Shown one piece after another: positions 8,801 through 15,991 of a stretch of DNA of 16,772 nt. Source of the stretch: JACQXM01 sp964569425 (lineage in GTDB: Bacteria > Planctomycetota > Phycisphaerae > UBA1845); contig CAZMVD010000092.1 of the NCBI GenBank assembly GCA_964569425.1, positions 1-16,772 of the forward strand, written 5' to 3'. The notes below the pieces were generated by a model that saw only the letters and a program-made list of their open reading frames with translations, made no database searches and had not been told where the DNA came from. The translations under genes were made by a program, and so were the position numbers. Positions within the stretch are counted from its first letter, which is position 1. The number at the start of each line of letters is the position of its first letter.

Positions 8801-9530
8801 GACGGAACCGGAGGTCCGTGAGCAACGACCACCGGTCGAGGATTGTTCCATCATGCGCATCCACAAAGAGCGCCTCGCGCACGCCGTGCTCCTCGTCGTC
8901 CAGGATGACGTGCCAGGCCAGCGCCGCGCCGCGCGGCGGGTCGCCATACCAGCCGGGATCGACGATGGTCAGTTCGACCAGCTCGACCGCGGCCGCCTCT
9001 CCCACCGTTTTTTGCGAGGCGCGCACGGCCGATTCACTTCCCACAGCGGGAACGAGGTTCAACTTGTCTGGTATGACATAGAAATGGCCGTTGGATGCGG
9101 TGACCCGCCCTTGCGTATCTTTATGGACCCGCAACATCCCGGAAAAGACAGGAATGCCGCGATGTTCCTGCAAGTAGGTCGTGTGCGTGTAGCCGAGTGC
9201 GTCGGTATGGGTGCGCTCGGCATCGAGGCGAAGTTGCTGCCCGGCGTCCGCGATGCCGAACAATCCGCCATGCCGTTGCAGAAAGGCGAGCGACACGGCC
9301 TCCGGCGAGGCGTCCGAAGCGAGCGGAACCATATCCTGCCCCGCCCGAGCGACGACAAAGGCAGCCAGGCCGCTGGAACGTGTGCGATGGATGACGACCA
9401 ATTCCGCTGCCTGAACCGAAGCGCTTGCAGCCATGGCGAGCAACAGGGCCAAAGCGACGGCGACCCGGTCGTTCGACCGTGCACGAATGTCAAACGTGCA
9501 TGGCGTATCGTTGCAGGATTGCCGAACCAT
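5841..9530 (-). CDS. Secreted M4 (thermolysin-type) metallopeptidase with dockerin-like tail
   Basis: This 1229-aa protein has a signal peptide (hydrophobic core about 22-41, cleavage likely after SVQA). An FTP/PepSY-type propeptide follows to about 235, then an M4 catalytic domain. Zinc motif: HELMH at 343-347, third ligand E367 in NESFSD exactly 24 residues after H343, as in thermolysin. The catalytic His is H474 in GGVHSGSG. The stretch between E367 and H474 is longer than in thermolysin and contains Cys residues. Two tandem beta-sandwich modules (about 600-789 and 838-1018) each end in a 'DD' strand and are each followed by a 'CNDG' disulfide linker. A short Ig-like segment precedes two EF-hand-like dockerin repeats (D1157 and D1190 as first ligands, each ending in AADIL). 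The product should be an endopeptidase exported as a zymogen. The ATG at 9530 is the only suitable start; its ribosome site (GGGGG) is weak. Confidence 0.95.
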   Translation of the reverse strand: MVRQSCNDTPCTFDIRARSNDRVAVALALLLAMAASASVQAAELVVIHRTRSSGLAAFVVARAGQDMVPLASDASPEAVSLAFLQRHGGLFGIADAGQQLRLDAERTHTDALGYTHTTYLQEHRGIPVFSGMLRVHKDTQGRVTASNGHFYVIPDKLNLVPAVGSESAVRASQKTVGEAAAVELVELTIVDPGWYGDPPRGAALAWHVILDDEEHGVREALFVDAHDGTILDRWSLLTDLRFRQVYNGLNGSGLPGTLLRSEGGAPVPGGTSDVVDANLAYDHAGDFYDYFQRGFGRDSIDGLGMNIILTVNSRAFQQCPNARWNGSQAIFCLGTARDDVTAHELMHGVTQFTANLIYQNQSGQLNESFSDVFGELVDLFNGNASTAGTPGGTPWPKPANYAGHGKDIPNNLRNDQACSFGPGFADGVRWLIAEDVTVFNEPIRDMWNPPCKNHPSTANSSLQTCNPGDNGGVHSGSGVPNHAFAMLTDGKSFNNQTVTGIGAIKAGAVWYRALTTYLTPASDFADAYVAFNQAAQDLIGSTPLDPRTGLPSGSVFTAFDAEQVDRALLAVEMNTDGSCGATVPVLDPAPPVYCEGRLVHHFDDLEQGAVGWTVMNSNPPTPYDWELRANLPGSRAGTSWYCADPNIGNCTTVNETGTHRLFSPAIAIPVGVVEPKLAFTHYVSTETGFDGGNLRISVDDGQTWQPVPSTAFTFNPYNTTLRSAAAGNTNPLAGQSAFSGAGGGWGTSLVDLSLFISGGETVRFQFVFGKDGCSGVDGWYVDDFELFSCGCFTSAACNDGRFCNGVEVCVGGFCQPGTPPCGSDFCDETADACVPAVFWDDFENGNVRGWSLSGEGTTATDGFWVIGTPQATFDVGQPAQPGAAFQGVSCAFTGANSSAADGDVDDGVVVLLSPRFDLGTAYEAELSLARWYFNGNPGQDPEDFFAIEVSSDDGDSWFEVERLNHTQSENQWIHRSFRLHELVALTETMRIRVRAGDGPTADGITEAAIDDVVVTASGNCNDAADCNDGNDCSFDFCLLGNCIHVPQPCLSLVGSDPPSGAIDARQPHELNDANAAQGFSAVTLVFTGGSVAGLTPGDFVVSQSSATGSAPAILSVVPAAADSVLVTFDRPISPGVWTTVDHLGSGGRVCLGFLPGDANGNGTSTAADILALIDSLNQVPGRMRPYYATDMNRSGASGAADILRLIDLLNGAAAFEPWIGVSLDPSPCG

Positions 9531-10028
9531 CTACACCCCCGACCCTACCGAGCCTCGCGATCCGGAAGATCCCCCGAAGGCTATAACCACGGATCGAGGT
9601 CCCGTATTTCCGTGCGACGCCGATCGAAGTTCCAGGGTCGAATCGGCTACCCCACGTGCTCCGGGACTTGAGATTCAGGATACGCGGCGGCGTGTCGTCC
9701 TGCAACAGCTTTTCACGGTTTGAGGAACCAGTTGTAGGTCGAGCTATCTCCTGTCCGGCGACACTTTGGAACATAGACCGCACTCAACCGACGCGGCTCT
9801 TCCCGATATCCGCTCCTCGGCTCGCAGCGCACTCATGCCGAAAAAGGGACGTTGAACAGAATCAAAAAAACTTGACTTTTTTCGCGGTTTCCGGGGGCGT
9901 CAGGGCCGATTGGCTCAAAATTTCTGCGCCGCGTTTGGAAGCGCTTTTTTTATATCCTACGTTTGGTTCGAGTCTAAACGGTGTGCGGGCGCCGGCTGCG
10001 CTCCGTCTTCTACGAAAGGTCAAGATTT
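9531..10028. other. Divergent intergenic region between M4 peptidase and flagellin
   Basis: About 500 nt with no convincing gene. On the flagellin side the base composition falls: a run AAAAAAA-CTTGAC-TTTTTT sits at 9864-9882, and a T-run with TATATCCTA at 9945-9959. I could not match a sigma-28 or sigma-54 consensus with correct spacing. 'TTGGCTC...CTGC' near 9920 has GG and GC 12 nt apart rather than 10, and TAAA...GCCGGCTG near 9976 is 3 nt too short. The M4 promoter candidate lies at 9677-9705. Confidence 0.6.
9677..9705 (-). promoter_or_regulatory. Candidate promoter of the M4 peptidase gene
   Basis: On the minus strand TTGCAG (9705-9700) and TATCCT (9682-9677) are 17 nt apart, about 140 nt upstream of the ATG at 9530. 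The -10 matches 4 of 6 consensus positions; the -35 matches only at TTG. The same TTGCAG hexamer at the same spacing precedes the astacin gene. Confidence 0.35.
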
Positions 10029-11501
10029 ATGGCAATCACCGTCACCAACACGAACACGAACACGCTGCTCAACATTCTGAACCAGCAGACGAGCCTCCAA
10101 TCCACCACCCTGCGCCAGCTCACCACCGGCAAGCGCATCACCGCGGGCAAGGATGACCCCGCCGGGTTGATCGCCCTGTCCGGGCTCAATGCGGAGCTGC
10201 GCGCAGTGGAGTCGTCGCTGATCAACAACCAGCGCACCGACTCCATGTTAACGGTGGCCGACAAGGCGTTCGACGAGATATCTAACCTGCTCGGCGAAAT
10301 CCAGACGCTGGCGCAGGCGTCTTCGAGCAGTGCCAACCTGACGGACGCGGAAATTGCCGCCAACCAGTCGCAAATCGACGACGCCCTGGCCGCGATCGAC
10401 CGCATCGTTTCGACCACCAACTTCAACGGCAAGCGCTTGCTCGACGGGTCCTTCTCCATTCAGAGCACCGGCGTCAGCAACACCTTCGTCGACAGCCTGC
10501 GCGTCTTCTCGCGCAGCCAATCCACCAGCGACACCTCATTGACTGTAAACCGTGTGGCTTCGGCGCAGGTCGCCACCGCGTCGCTGGCCAGCTTCGGCGG
10601 CGCTTCCACCACGCGAACGTCGGGTACCACGCAGTTGTCCATCGGCGGCACGCTCGGCACCGCCACCATTACACTGACCAGCGGTTTGACCCAGGCCGAA
10701 GTGGTCAGCACCATCAACGCCGCCAAGGATCAGACCGGCGTTTCTGCCGTGCAGCAGTCGGGGGCCATCGCCATCAACTCCACGACCTACGGACGTGACG
10801 CCTATGTCAGCGTGTCGGTGCTTTCCGGTGGGGTTGTCAATTCGAGCTACGGAACGGCCACCACCGACGCCAGCACGGCCAATGACATCGGCAACATCAC
10901 CAAGACGTCCGGAGACGACGCCTCCATCACCATCAACGGGCAGACCGCAGGTACCGACGGATTGGACGTGGTCTACAGTGCCAACGGGCTGAGTCTGGCG
11001 TTTACGCTGTCTAAGGATTTCGGGTCGGGCGCCACTGCGGCTACCTCCACGTCGTTTACCGTCAAGGCCGACGGAGGCGCTACCTTCCAGCTTGGTACGA
11101 CGTCGAGCACGCGCCAGACTATCGGCATCGACTCGTTGTCCACCCACAACCTCGGCGGCGGCAACGGGGCCGCACGGCTTTCAGAGTTGAAGTCGGGCGG
11201 CAGCGCGGACTTGCGCACGGATGTGGCTTCGGCATTGACCGCCGTACGATCCGCCATCAGCGAGATCGCTTCCGTTCGCGGGCGCATGGGCGGGTTCCAG
11301 AAGTTTCAGGTAGGCAGCGCCATCAACTCCCTGCAGGCGGCCCAGACCGGATTGAGCGAGGCGGCATCGTCCATCGGCGACACCGACTTTGCCATGGCCA
11401 CGGCCGCTCTCAACAAGCAGCAGGTACTCATTCAGTCGGGTATTTCGCTGCTGGGCGTGGTCAATCAGCAGACGTCGCAGATTCTGGCGCTCTTGCGGTA
11501 A
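10029..11501 (+). CDS. fliC: Flagellin
   Basis: This 490-aa protein is the flagellar filament subunit, exported by the flagellar type III system, which fits the absence of a signal peptide. The N-terminal D0/D1 region (about 1-140) has the hallmark LTTGKRITAGKDDPAG (31-46) and NFNGKRLLDG (131-140). The C-terminal D1/D0 region (about 393-490) ends in helical sequence finishing LALLR. The variable centre (about 141-392) is Ser/Thr/Ala/Gly-rich and includes a flagellin hook-IN-like segment near 213-267 (SGLTQAEVVSTINAAKDQTG, then YVSVSVLSGG). FQLGTTSSTRQTIGI at 353-367 is typical of flagellins with this insert. The start is ATG 10029, with GAAAGG 9 nt upstream; an upstream in-frame ATG at 9981 has no support. 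It stands alone, with no chaperone, cap or other flagellar genes in the window. Confidence 0.97.
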   Translation: MAITVTNTNTNTLLNILNQQTSLQSTTLRQLTTGKRITAGKDDPAGLIALSGLNAELRAVESSLINNQRTDSMLTVADKAFDEISNLLGEIQTLAQASSSSANLTDAEIAANQSQIDDALAAIDRIVSTTNFNGKRLLDGSFSIQSTGVSNTFVDSLRVFSRSQSTSDTSLTVNRVASAQVATASLASFGGASTTRTSGTTQLSIGGTLGTATITLTSGLTQAEVVSTINAAKDQTGVSAVQQSGAIAINSTTYGRDAYVSVSVLSGGVVNSSYGTATTDASTANDIGNITKTSGDDASITINGQTAGTDGLDVVYSANGLSLAFTLSKDFGSGATAATSTSFTVKADGGATFQLGTTSSTRQTIGIDSLSTHNLGGGNGAARLSELKSGGSADLRTDVASALTAVRSAISEIASVRGRMGGFQKFQVGSAINSLQAAQTGLSEAASSIGDTDFAMATAALNKQQVLIQSGISLLGVVNQQTSQILALLR

Positions 11502-11515
11502 GTAGCACGTAGCGT

Positions 11516-11544
11516 CGCGCCGGGTTGATTGAGCGCCCGGCGCG
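11516..11544 (+). terminator. GC-rich hairpin after the flagellin stop
   Basis: Perfect 9-bp arms CGCGCCGGG (11516-11524) and CCCGGCGCG (11536-11544) flank an 11-nt loop, starting 15 nt after the flagellin stop. No T-run follows, so it would be a non-canonical terminator or a 3'-end protecting hairpin. Confidence 0.55.
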
Positions 11545-11605
11545 GAAAGGCGAATCTGGGCGCAGAATGGCACGGGGGGGTTGTTCTGCGACCGGGAGTG
11601 TGCAA

Positions 11606-11632
11606 GGGCCGAAGGCGCTGAGCCTTCGGCCC
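11606..11632. terminator. Bidirectional hairpin between convergent flagellin and astacin genes
   Basis: Perfect 11-bp arms GGGCCGAAGGC (11606-11616) and GCCTTCGGCCC (11622-11632) enclose the 5-nt loop GCTGA. It begins 24 nt after the astacin stop read on the minus strand and about 100 nt after the flagellin stop. The position between convergent stops suggests a shared terminator, though neither side has a long T-run. Confidence 0.65.
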
Positions 11633-11655
11633 GCTGCCGTTCGTAGAGGGAGCAA

Positions 11656-13035
11656 TCAAGGACACAATCCGGGGTCGGAGAAGGGATACGGCTCGCCGAC
11701 AAACCCCAGCACAATCAACTGGATGTCGGCGAAATTGACCAGGAAGTTCGGCACCTCGGGATGAATGTCCACCCAGGTCACCGGCGGTGCGGTCGCCACG
11801 CCTTGAAACCGGTGGATCGCGGCGGTGAGGTCGTCGACATTCACCAGGCCGTTGGGTCCGCTCCAGCTTCCCGAGAAACTGCCCACGCAATCGGCCCAGA
11901 ACTTCGGCCAGGGGCGCGCGGCCGTGGCAACGTTGGTCGGTGCCTGCACGGTTCCCTGCACGCCCTCGGTTTCAGCGATCAGGCGGTACGTTGCCTCGGG
12001 GACGATCTCGCAGTCGCCCAGGTGCTCGGTGGTCTCGGTCCAGATTCGCTCCACGCGCTCCGCCACCAGGCGCGCCACGCCGTTGGCATCCGGCACGCCC
12101 ACCCAGCCCAGGAAGCCGACCGATTGCGGGTAGTACCCGCTGGCGGACATTTCCACGCCGATGGCCACCGGAAAGTCGCCGTTGTTGGGCGAGAATGATA
12201 AATATCGATTCTTGTCCGAGGATTCCACCACCGGCGCGCTAACTGCCGGATAGAGAAAGCGCATGACCTCTTTATCCCCATCGCTCAAGTTCGATCGCTG
12301 GCCGATGATATTCTGAAACGCCTGGTAGGGCGGGAGCACCGTAATCGTCTGCGTTTCCGTCGAACAGGACTGGCCCCCGCCGCCGATGGAAAACGCACAA
12401 CGCCCGTAATGCATGATCGACTCGAAATCGTACGGGCCAGTGGCGCCGGATCCGCTTGCGATATTGAAGTTATGCGCGAAGCCGGATTGAATGTTCTGAA
12501 AGTTGATTTGCACGAAGCCGTCCCGGTCGGTGCGCGATTGTTCGTGCCAGACGCCCAGTGCGTGGGCTAGTTCGTGTGCCATGATGTACTTGAAATTCCA
12601 GTTGAAAATGTTGACGTTCTGCCCGCCGCCGATCATGCCCACAAAGGAACTGTTGCCCGTGGAGTCGCGAATATGCAGAAAATTGGACTCGCTGGTTCGC
12701 GGGATAAAAGTGACACCCGCGTTGGCCTCCCACTCGTCCATCGCAGCGCGCATCAGCGCCTGGTTCGTCGACGTCACGTTGGCGTCGAAACGATAAGGCA
12801 CAATGCCGCCCGGCCAGAGATTGAATGCATGAGTACCAGCCAGCGGTGAGAAATCGGGCGGTAGGATGATGTCACCTTCGACCACCACGCAACCGTCAGG
12901 AATGCCGTCGCCGGCAACTTCAACCGCCGCCGCCGGCACAGCGATTCCGCACCATAGCGTCATCACGCCGATGATGGCCAAGCGAAGACACTGCGGTCTC
13001 CATGCGTCCCTTTGATGTGCGTGGACTTCTACCAT
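11656..13035 (-). CDS. Secreted astacin-family (M12A) metallopeptidase with surface-module tail
   Basis: A 459-aa protein. The start ATG 13035 has a strong GGGAGG 7 nt upstream. A signal peptide has its core at about 18-37, after a fairly long basic N-region. The catalytic domain (about 75-264) carries the full astacin signature HELAHALGVWHEQSRTDRD at 154-172 (zinc ligands H154, H158, H164; general base E155) and the Met-turn SIMHY at 206-210, with Y210 as the fifth-ligand tyrosine. This predicts an extracellular zinc endopeptidase. Residues 274-313 form the NRYLSFSPNNG...GWVG module shared with the giant Cys-rich protein. The C-terminal stretch (about 383-459) has two degenerate dockerin-like repeats (LVNVDDLTAAI and LVNFADIQLIV), poor in canonical Ca ligands. 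It is convergent with flagellin and divergent from the M1 gene, so it is probably monocistronic. Confidence 0.95.
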   Translation of the reverse strand: MVEVHAHQRDAWRPQCLRLAIIGVMTLWCGIAVPAAAVEVAGDGIPDGCVVVEGDIILPPDFSPLAGTHAFNLWPGGIVPYRFDANVTSTNQALMRAAMDEWEANAGVTFIPRTSESNFLHIRDSTGNSSFVGMIGGGQNVNIFNWNFKYIMAHELAHALGVWHEQSRTDRDGFVQINFQNIQSGFAHNFNIASGSGATGPYDFESIMHYGRCAFSIGGGGQSCSTETQTITVLPPYQAFQNIIGQRSNLSDGDKEVMRFLYPAVSAPVVESSDKNRYLSFSPNNGDFPVAIGVEMSASGYYPQSVGFLGWVGVPDANGVARLVAERVERIWTETTEHLGDCEIVPEATYRLIAETEGVQGTVQAPTNVATAARPWPKFWADCVGSFSGSWSGPNGLVNVDDLTAAIHRFQGVATAPPVTWVDIHPEVPNFLVNFADIQLIVLGFVGEPYPFSDPGLCP

Positions 13036-13135
13036 GCCAAAGCCTCCCGATGTTTGAAAGCACGCGGCTTCGAGGGTGAAGCACGCTTACAGGATGGAGC
13101 CCGCAACGGCCATTCGGAGAAACTCGAGGGCTACC

Positions 13136-13164
13136 ATTCTAACAAACGGCCCTGCCGGCTGCAA
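13136..13164 (-). promoter_or_regulatory. Candidate promoter of the astacin gene
   Basis: On the minus strand TTGCAG (13164-13159) and TAGAAT (13141-13136) are 17 nt apart. The -10 matches the sigma-70 consensus at 5 of 6 positions. The predicted leader is about 95 nt before the ATG at 13035. Confidence 0.45.
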
Positions 13165-13513
13165 GCACGTTTCGGCACTCTTTCGCCGCCCGTCTGTGCC
13201 GCGCGCAGTGGGGCGCCCCGAAGAATAGTGATGGAGTGCCATGTGGTGGCACAAATGTACGGCGGGAAAATCGGCGCCGACAGCTGTATGCGTGGCAGGA
13301 GGAGTACCGTGCACCAAGAACCCTTGCCAAATTCCTGGAAGAGAAGAGAGGTCGCCGTCTTCTGCGTGAATGGCACGATGTCTTGCTTCGACGGGCCATC
13401 GCACCTGGTTCGCGTGCCCACGCATCCTGTTGCGCGACATTGCCGGGGCGGAAAATTTCGCGTCTCACTGTCCGAGCCCTTGGTTGCAAGCCGTCCACTT
13501 GCTATTTCTCTCT

Positions 13514-13542
13514 TTCAATCCACTCCGGCGAATGGCTACAAT
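13514..13542 (+). promoter_or_regulatory. Candidate promoter of the M1 peptidase gene
   Basis: TTCAAT (13514-13519) and TACAAT (13537-13542) are 17 nt apart. The -10 matches 5 of 6 positions and the -35 only 3. The predicted leader is about 140 nt and includes the GATAGC/GCTATC hairpin at 13581-13597. Confidence 0.4.
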
Positions 13543-13580
13543 GGGAGTGCCTCATCAAGATGACGGTGGGGTTGTTACAT

Positions 13581-13597
13581 GATAGCTGAAGGCTATC
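13581..13597 (+). other. Leader hairpin GATAGC-TGAAG-GCTATC
   Basis: Perfect 6-bp stem with a 5-nt loop, about 95 nt upstream of the M1 peptidase ATG and inside its predicted leader. There is no T-run and no match to a known riboswitch that I recognise. Confidence 0.3.
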
Positions 13598-13689
13598 GGA
13601 CGAAGTTGTTGCCCGGCCGGGTGGTAGCGGCGGACTTGAACTTTTCCGCAATTCGGTCGTGCGCTGGAGGGTAAAGGGGGCTCTGAAAC

Positions 13690-15807
13690 ATGCCATGTAG
13701 GACTCGTCTGGCGGGCGCCGCCTTGTTGGCGCTCTGTGGCGGATTTTTCTTCTTTGGATCCACCGCCCAAGCACACCAAGCTGGCGACGGGTTCATTCCT
13801 GGAGCGGAGCCGTCGCTGGTCGGCTGCGGCAAGGCACAGGCCCTGATTCGGGCACTGGACGGCGACGGATTTCCCCCGGCCACCGCCTCGACGCTGGAGA
13901 TCATGGAGGAAACCGACGTTCTGCACTACAAGCTGGACATCGAGGTCTCGAACCTTAACACCGGCAGCAACACCTGCACCATCACCGGCAGCAACGAGAT
14001 GACCATCCAGAGCAAGTCGCCCGCACTTGCCGAGTTCACCTTTCGGCTGCGCAACCAGTTCAACATTACCGGCGCGTTCGTGAACGGCACCACCCCGGTG
14101 ACCATCGCCACGCTCAGCACCTCGACACGCCGCGCTACCCTGGACCGCGTGTACGCCATGGATGAGGTCTTTACGCTGACGATCAACTACACCGGCAACA
14201 CCGTGTCGGCATCGTTCGGCTCCATCGAAGTCAGAACCCATTCGGGCGGCACACCGGTCGTCTCCACGCTGAGCGAGCCCTATTACGCTTACACCTGGTG
14301 GCCGACGAAGGACGGCGACGTATTCGTCCCCGGCGACAACTCCGACAAGGCCACGCTCGAGTTTTCCATCACCGTGCCGAACAACTACGTTGTGCCGTCC
14401 AACGGAACACTGCAAAGCGTTGACTCCCTATCCGGCAATCGAAACCGGTACAACTGGCGGACCGACTACCCCATTACCACCTATCTGGTCAGCTTCGCCG
14501 CAACCAACTACAACACGTGGACGGCTTTCTACAATCATCCCGGCGGATCGATGCCGGTGGAGTTCTACATTTACCCGTCCAACGATTTTCCCTCCAACCG
14601 CGCCGGCTGGGAGAAGTCCATCAACATGCTGGAAGTGTTCCGCCCGCTCTTTGGCGAGTATCCGTTTATCAACGAGAAGTACGGGCTTTACAACTTCCCC
14701 TTCGGCGGCGGTATGGAGCACCAGACCATCACCGGCCAGAGCAGTTTCGGGGAGAGCCTTACCGCCCACGAACTGGGCCACCAATGGTGGGGCGACATGA
14801 TCACCTGCAAGACCTGGAGTGATATCTGGCTCAACGAGGGCTTCGCCACCTATTCCGAGGTGCTGTGGGAAGAATTCAAGACTGGTACGCCTAACCCCGC
14901 CGCGTACTTCAATGCCATCGTAGCGCGCAAGCCAAGCAGCGTGGGCGACTCCGTCTACGTTTATCCCGCCGATACCGCCAACGTCAGCCGCATCTTCAGT
15001 TCCACCTACAGCTATCGCAAAGGCGCATGGGTACTGCATCAGCTTCGCCATGTCGTCGGGGATGCGACCTTCTGGAACATCCTCGCCGACTACCGTTCCG
15101 CCTATGAGTTCAAAGCCGCCGACACCGACGACTTCGCTGCCGTGGCGTCGGCCACATTTGGACAGGATCTCACCTGGTTTTTCGACCAGTGGGTCTACCA
15201 GATCGGCGCTCCTGCCTACCAAACCGGTTGGGACACCGCCAAGATCGACAGTCAGAACTACCTCATGGTCCGCATCCGGCAGACACAGACCGCCAGCTAT
15301 CCGCACGTGTTCATCATGCCTGTGGATCTGGCCATCACGGTCGATGGTTCCCCGCAGACGGTGACGGTGTGGAACGACCAGCGCGAGCAGTTCTTCTCCG
15401 TCCCGGTCAACGGCGAGGTTACCGCCCTCCAGTTCGATCCGAACCAGTGGATCCTCCGGACATCCGCGGTGTCGTCGAATTACGTGGCAGGCGATCTTGA
15501 CGGCAATCTGGTCGTCAACCTTGACGATTACGATGCCTTTGATGCCTGCTTCACCGGCGCCGATGGTGCTTTGACTGCCGGGTGCGAACCCGCCGACTTT
15601 GACGGCGACGGCGACATCGACTGCCAGGACTGGAAGGGGTTTGTCAACGCATGGACGCTGCCCGACGACCCCCCGGAGCTTCCACAGTGCGCGGTGGGGA
15701 GCGTCCCCACTGTTTCGGAATGGGGTATCGCGGCTATGGCGCTGGTGATGCTCAGTGCGGCGACGTTGCTCTTGCGCCGGACATCCGCAGCACGCGGCCG
15801 GGCGTGA
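13690..15807 (+). CDS. Secreted M1-family aminopeptidase-like protein, dockerin-like repeats and IPTL-CTERM-type tail
   Basis: This 705-aa protein starts at ATG 13690 (GGGGG about 9 nt upstream) with a signal peptide to about STAQA (28). An N-terminal beta domain (about 75-285) precedes the M1 catalytic domain. The exopeptidase motif reads GGMEHQT at 340-346, with His in place of the usual Asn of GxMEN, a variant I recall in bacterial M1-like proteins. Zinc site: HELGH 360-364 and E383 in NEGFATYSE, with 18 residues between H364 and E383. The likely catalytic Tyr is Y442 in YRKGA. After a beta domain, two EF-hand-like repeats begin at D602 and D636, each with Asp at position 12. Residues 672-697 form VPTVSEWG plus a hydrophobic helix and LLLRR, matching the IPTL-CTERM sorting-tail pattern. 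It probably cleaves N-terminal residues from peptides at the cell surface, complementing the endopeptidases nearby. Confidence 0.95.
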   Translation: MPCRTRLAGAALLALCGGFFFFGSTAQAHQAGDGFIPGAEPSLVGCGKAQALIRALDGDGFPPATASTLEIMEETDVLHYKLDIEVSNLNTGSNTCTITGSNEMTIQSKSPALAEFTFRLRNQFNITGAFVNGTTPVTIATLSTSTRRATLDRVYAMDEVFTLTINYTGNTVSASFGSIEVRTHSGGTPVVSTLSEPYYAYTWWPTKDGDVFVPGDNSDKATLEFSITVPNNYVVPSNGTLQSVDSLSGNRNRYNWRTDYPITTYLVSFAATNYNTWTAFYNHPGGSMPVEFYIYPSNDFPSNRAGWEKSINMLEVFRPLFGEYPFINEKYGLYNFPFGGGMEHQTITGQSSFGESLTAHELGHQWWGDMITCKTWSDIWLNEGFATYSEVLWEEFKTGTPNPAAYFNAIVARKPSSVGDSVYVYPADTANVSRIFSSTYSYRKGAWVLHQLRHVVGDATFWNILADYRSAYEFKAADTDDFAAVASATFGQDLTWFFDQWVYQIGAPAYQTGWDTAKIDSQNYLMVRIRQTQTASYPHVFIMPVDLAITVDGSPQTVTVWNDQREQFFSVPVNGEVTALQFDPNQWILRTSAVSSNYVAGDLDGNLVVNLDDYDAFDACFTGADGALTAGCEPADFDGDGDIDCQDWKGFVNAWTLPDDPPELPQCAVGSVPTVSEWGIAAMALVMLSAATLLLRRTSAARGRA

Positions 15808-15899
15808 TCGCTCTGCGCCGAATAGGCGAGCGAGTCGGGGATCTTCGCGGTCACGACATTGACCCGCTGAATCAACGAGTACTGCTGTCCCAAACTCGC

Positions 15900-15924
15900 C
15901 AGTGCTTCTGAGTGCTTGGCACTG
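15900..15924 (+). other. Weak hairpin and AGTGCTT direct repeat after the M1 gene
   Basis: CAGTGC (15900-15905) pairs with GCACTG (15919-15924), and AGTGCTT occurs twice inside. A smaller alternative stem, AGTGC-TTG-GCACT, is also possible. No T-run follows, so termination between the M1 and subtilase-like genes is uncertain. Confidence 0.25.
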
Positions 15925-15991
15925 TGGTTTGTGGTGCACCTGATCGCAGGGTGAGCATCCGTATTCTCCCGGGCTTCGGAATACTCATTTG

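Larger units (their letters stand above)
13036..13689. other. Divergent intergenic region between astacin and M1 peptidase genes
   Basis: About 650 nt; the open frames here lack domain motifs, plausible ribosome sites and codon bias. It contains candidate promoters for both flanking genes, a 10-bp palindrome GGGGCGCCCC (13210-13219), an inverted repeat GTGCCA/TGGCAC (13236-13252), and a hairpin GATAGC/GCTATC (13581-13597) in the M1 leader. No known riboswitch or RNA gene was recognised. Confidence 0.6.

Noticed and set aside
9931..9958. Intrinsic terminator (GCGC...GCGC followed by seven T) upstream of flagellin
   Set aside because: The stem is only 4 bp with a long loop, and no plus-strand gene lies upstream; it is more likely AT-rich promoter DNA.
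9981..10028. N-terminal extension of flagellin from ATG 9981
   Set aside because: The extension is Arg-rich with no ribosome site. Flagellins begin at the MAITVTN-type helix, and ATG 10029 has GAAAGG upstream.
15917..15935. Sigma-54-like promoter TTGGCACTGTGGTTTG before the subtilase-like gene
   Set aside because: The -24 GGCAC element is good, but the -12 GC is missing at the required 10-nt distance; the nearest TTTG match is off by one.
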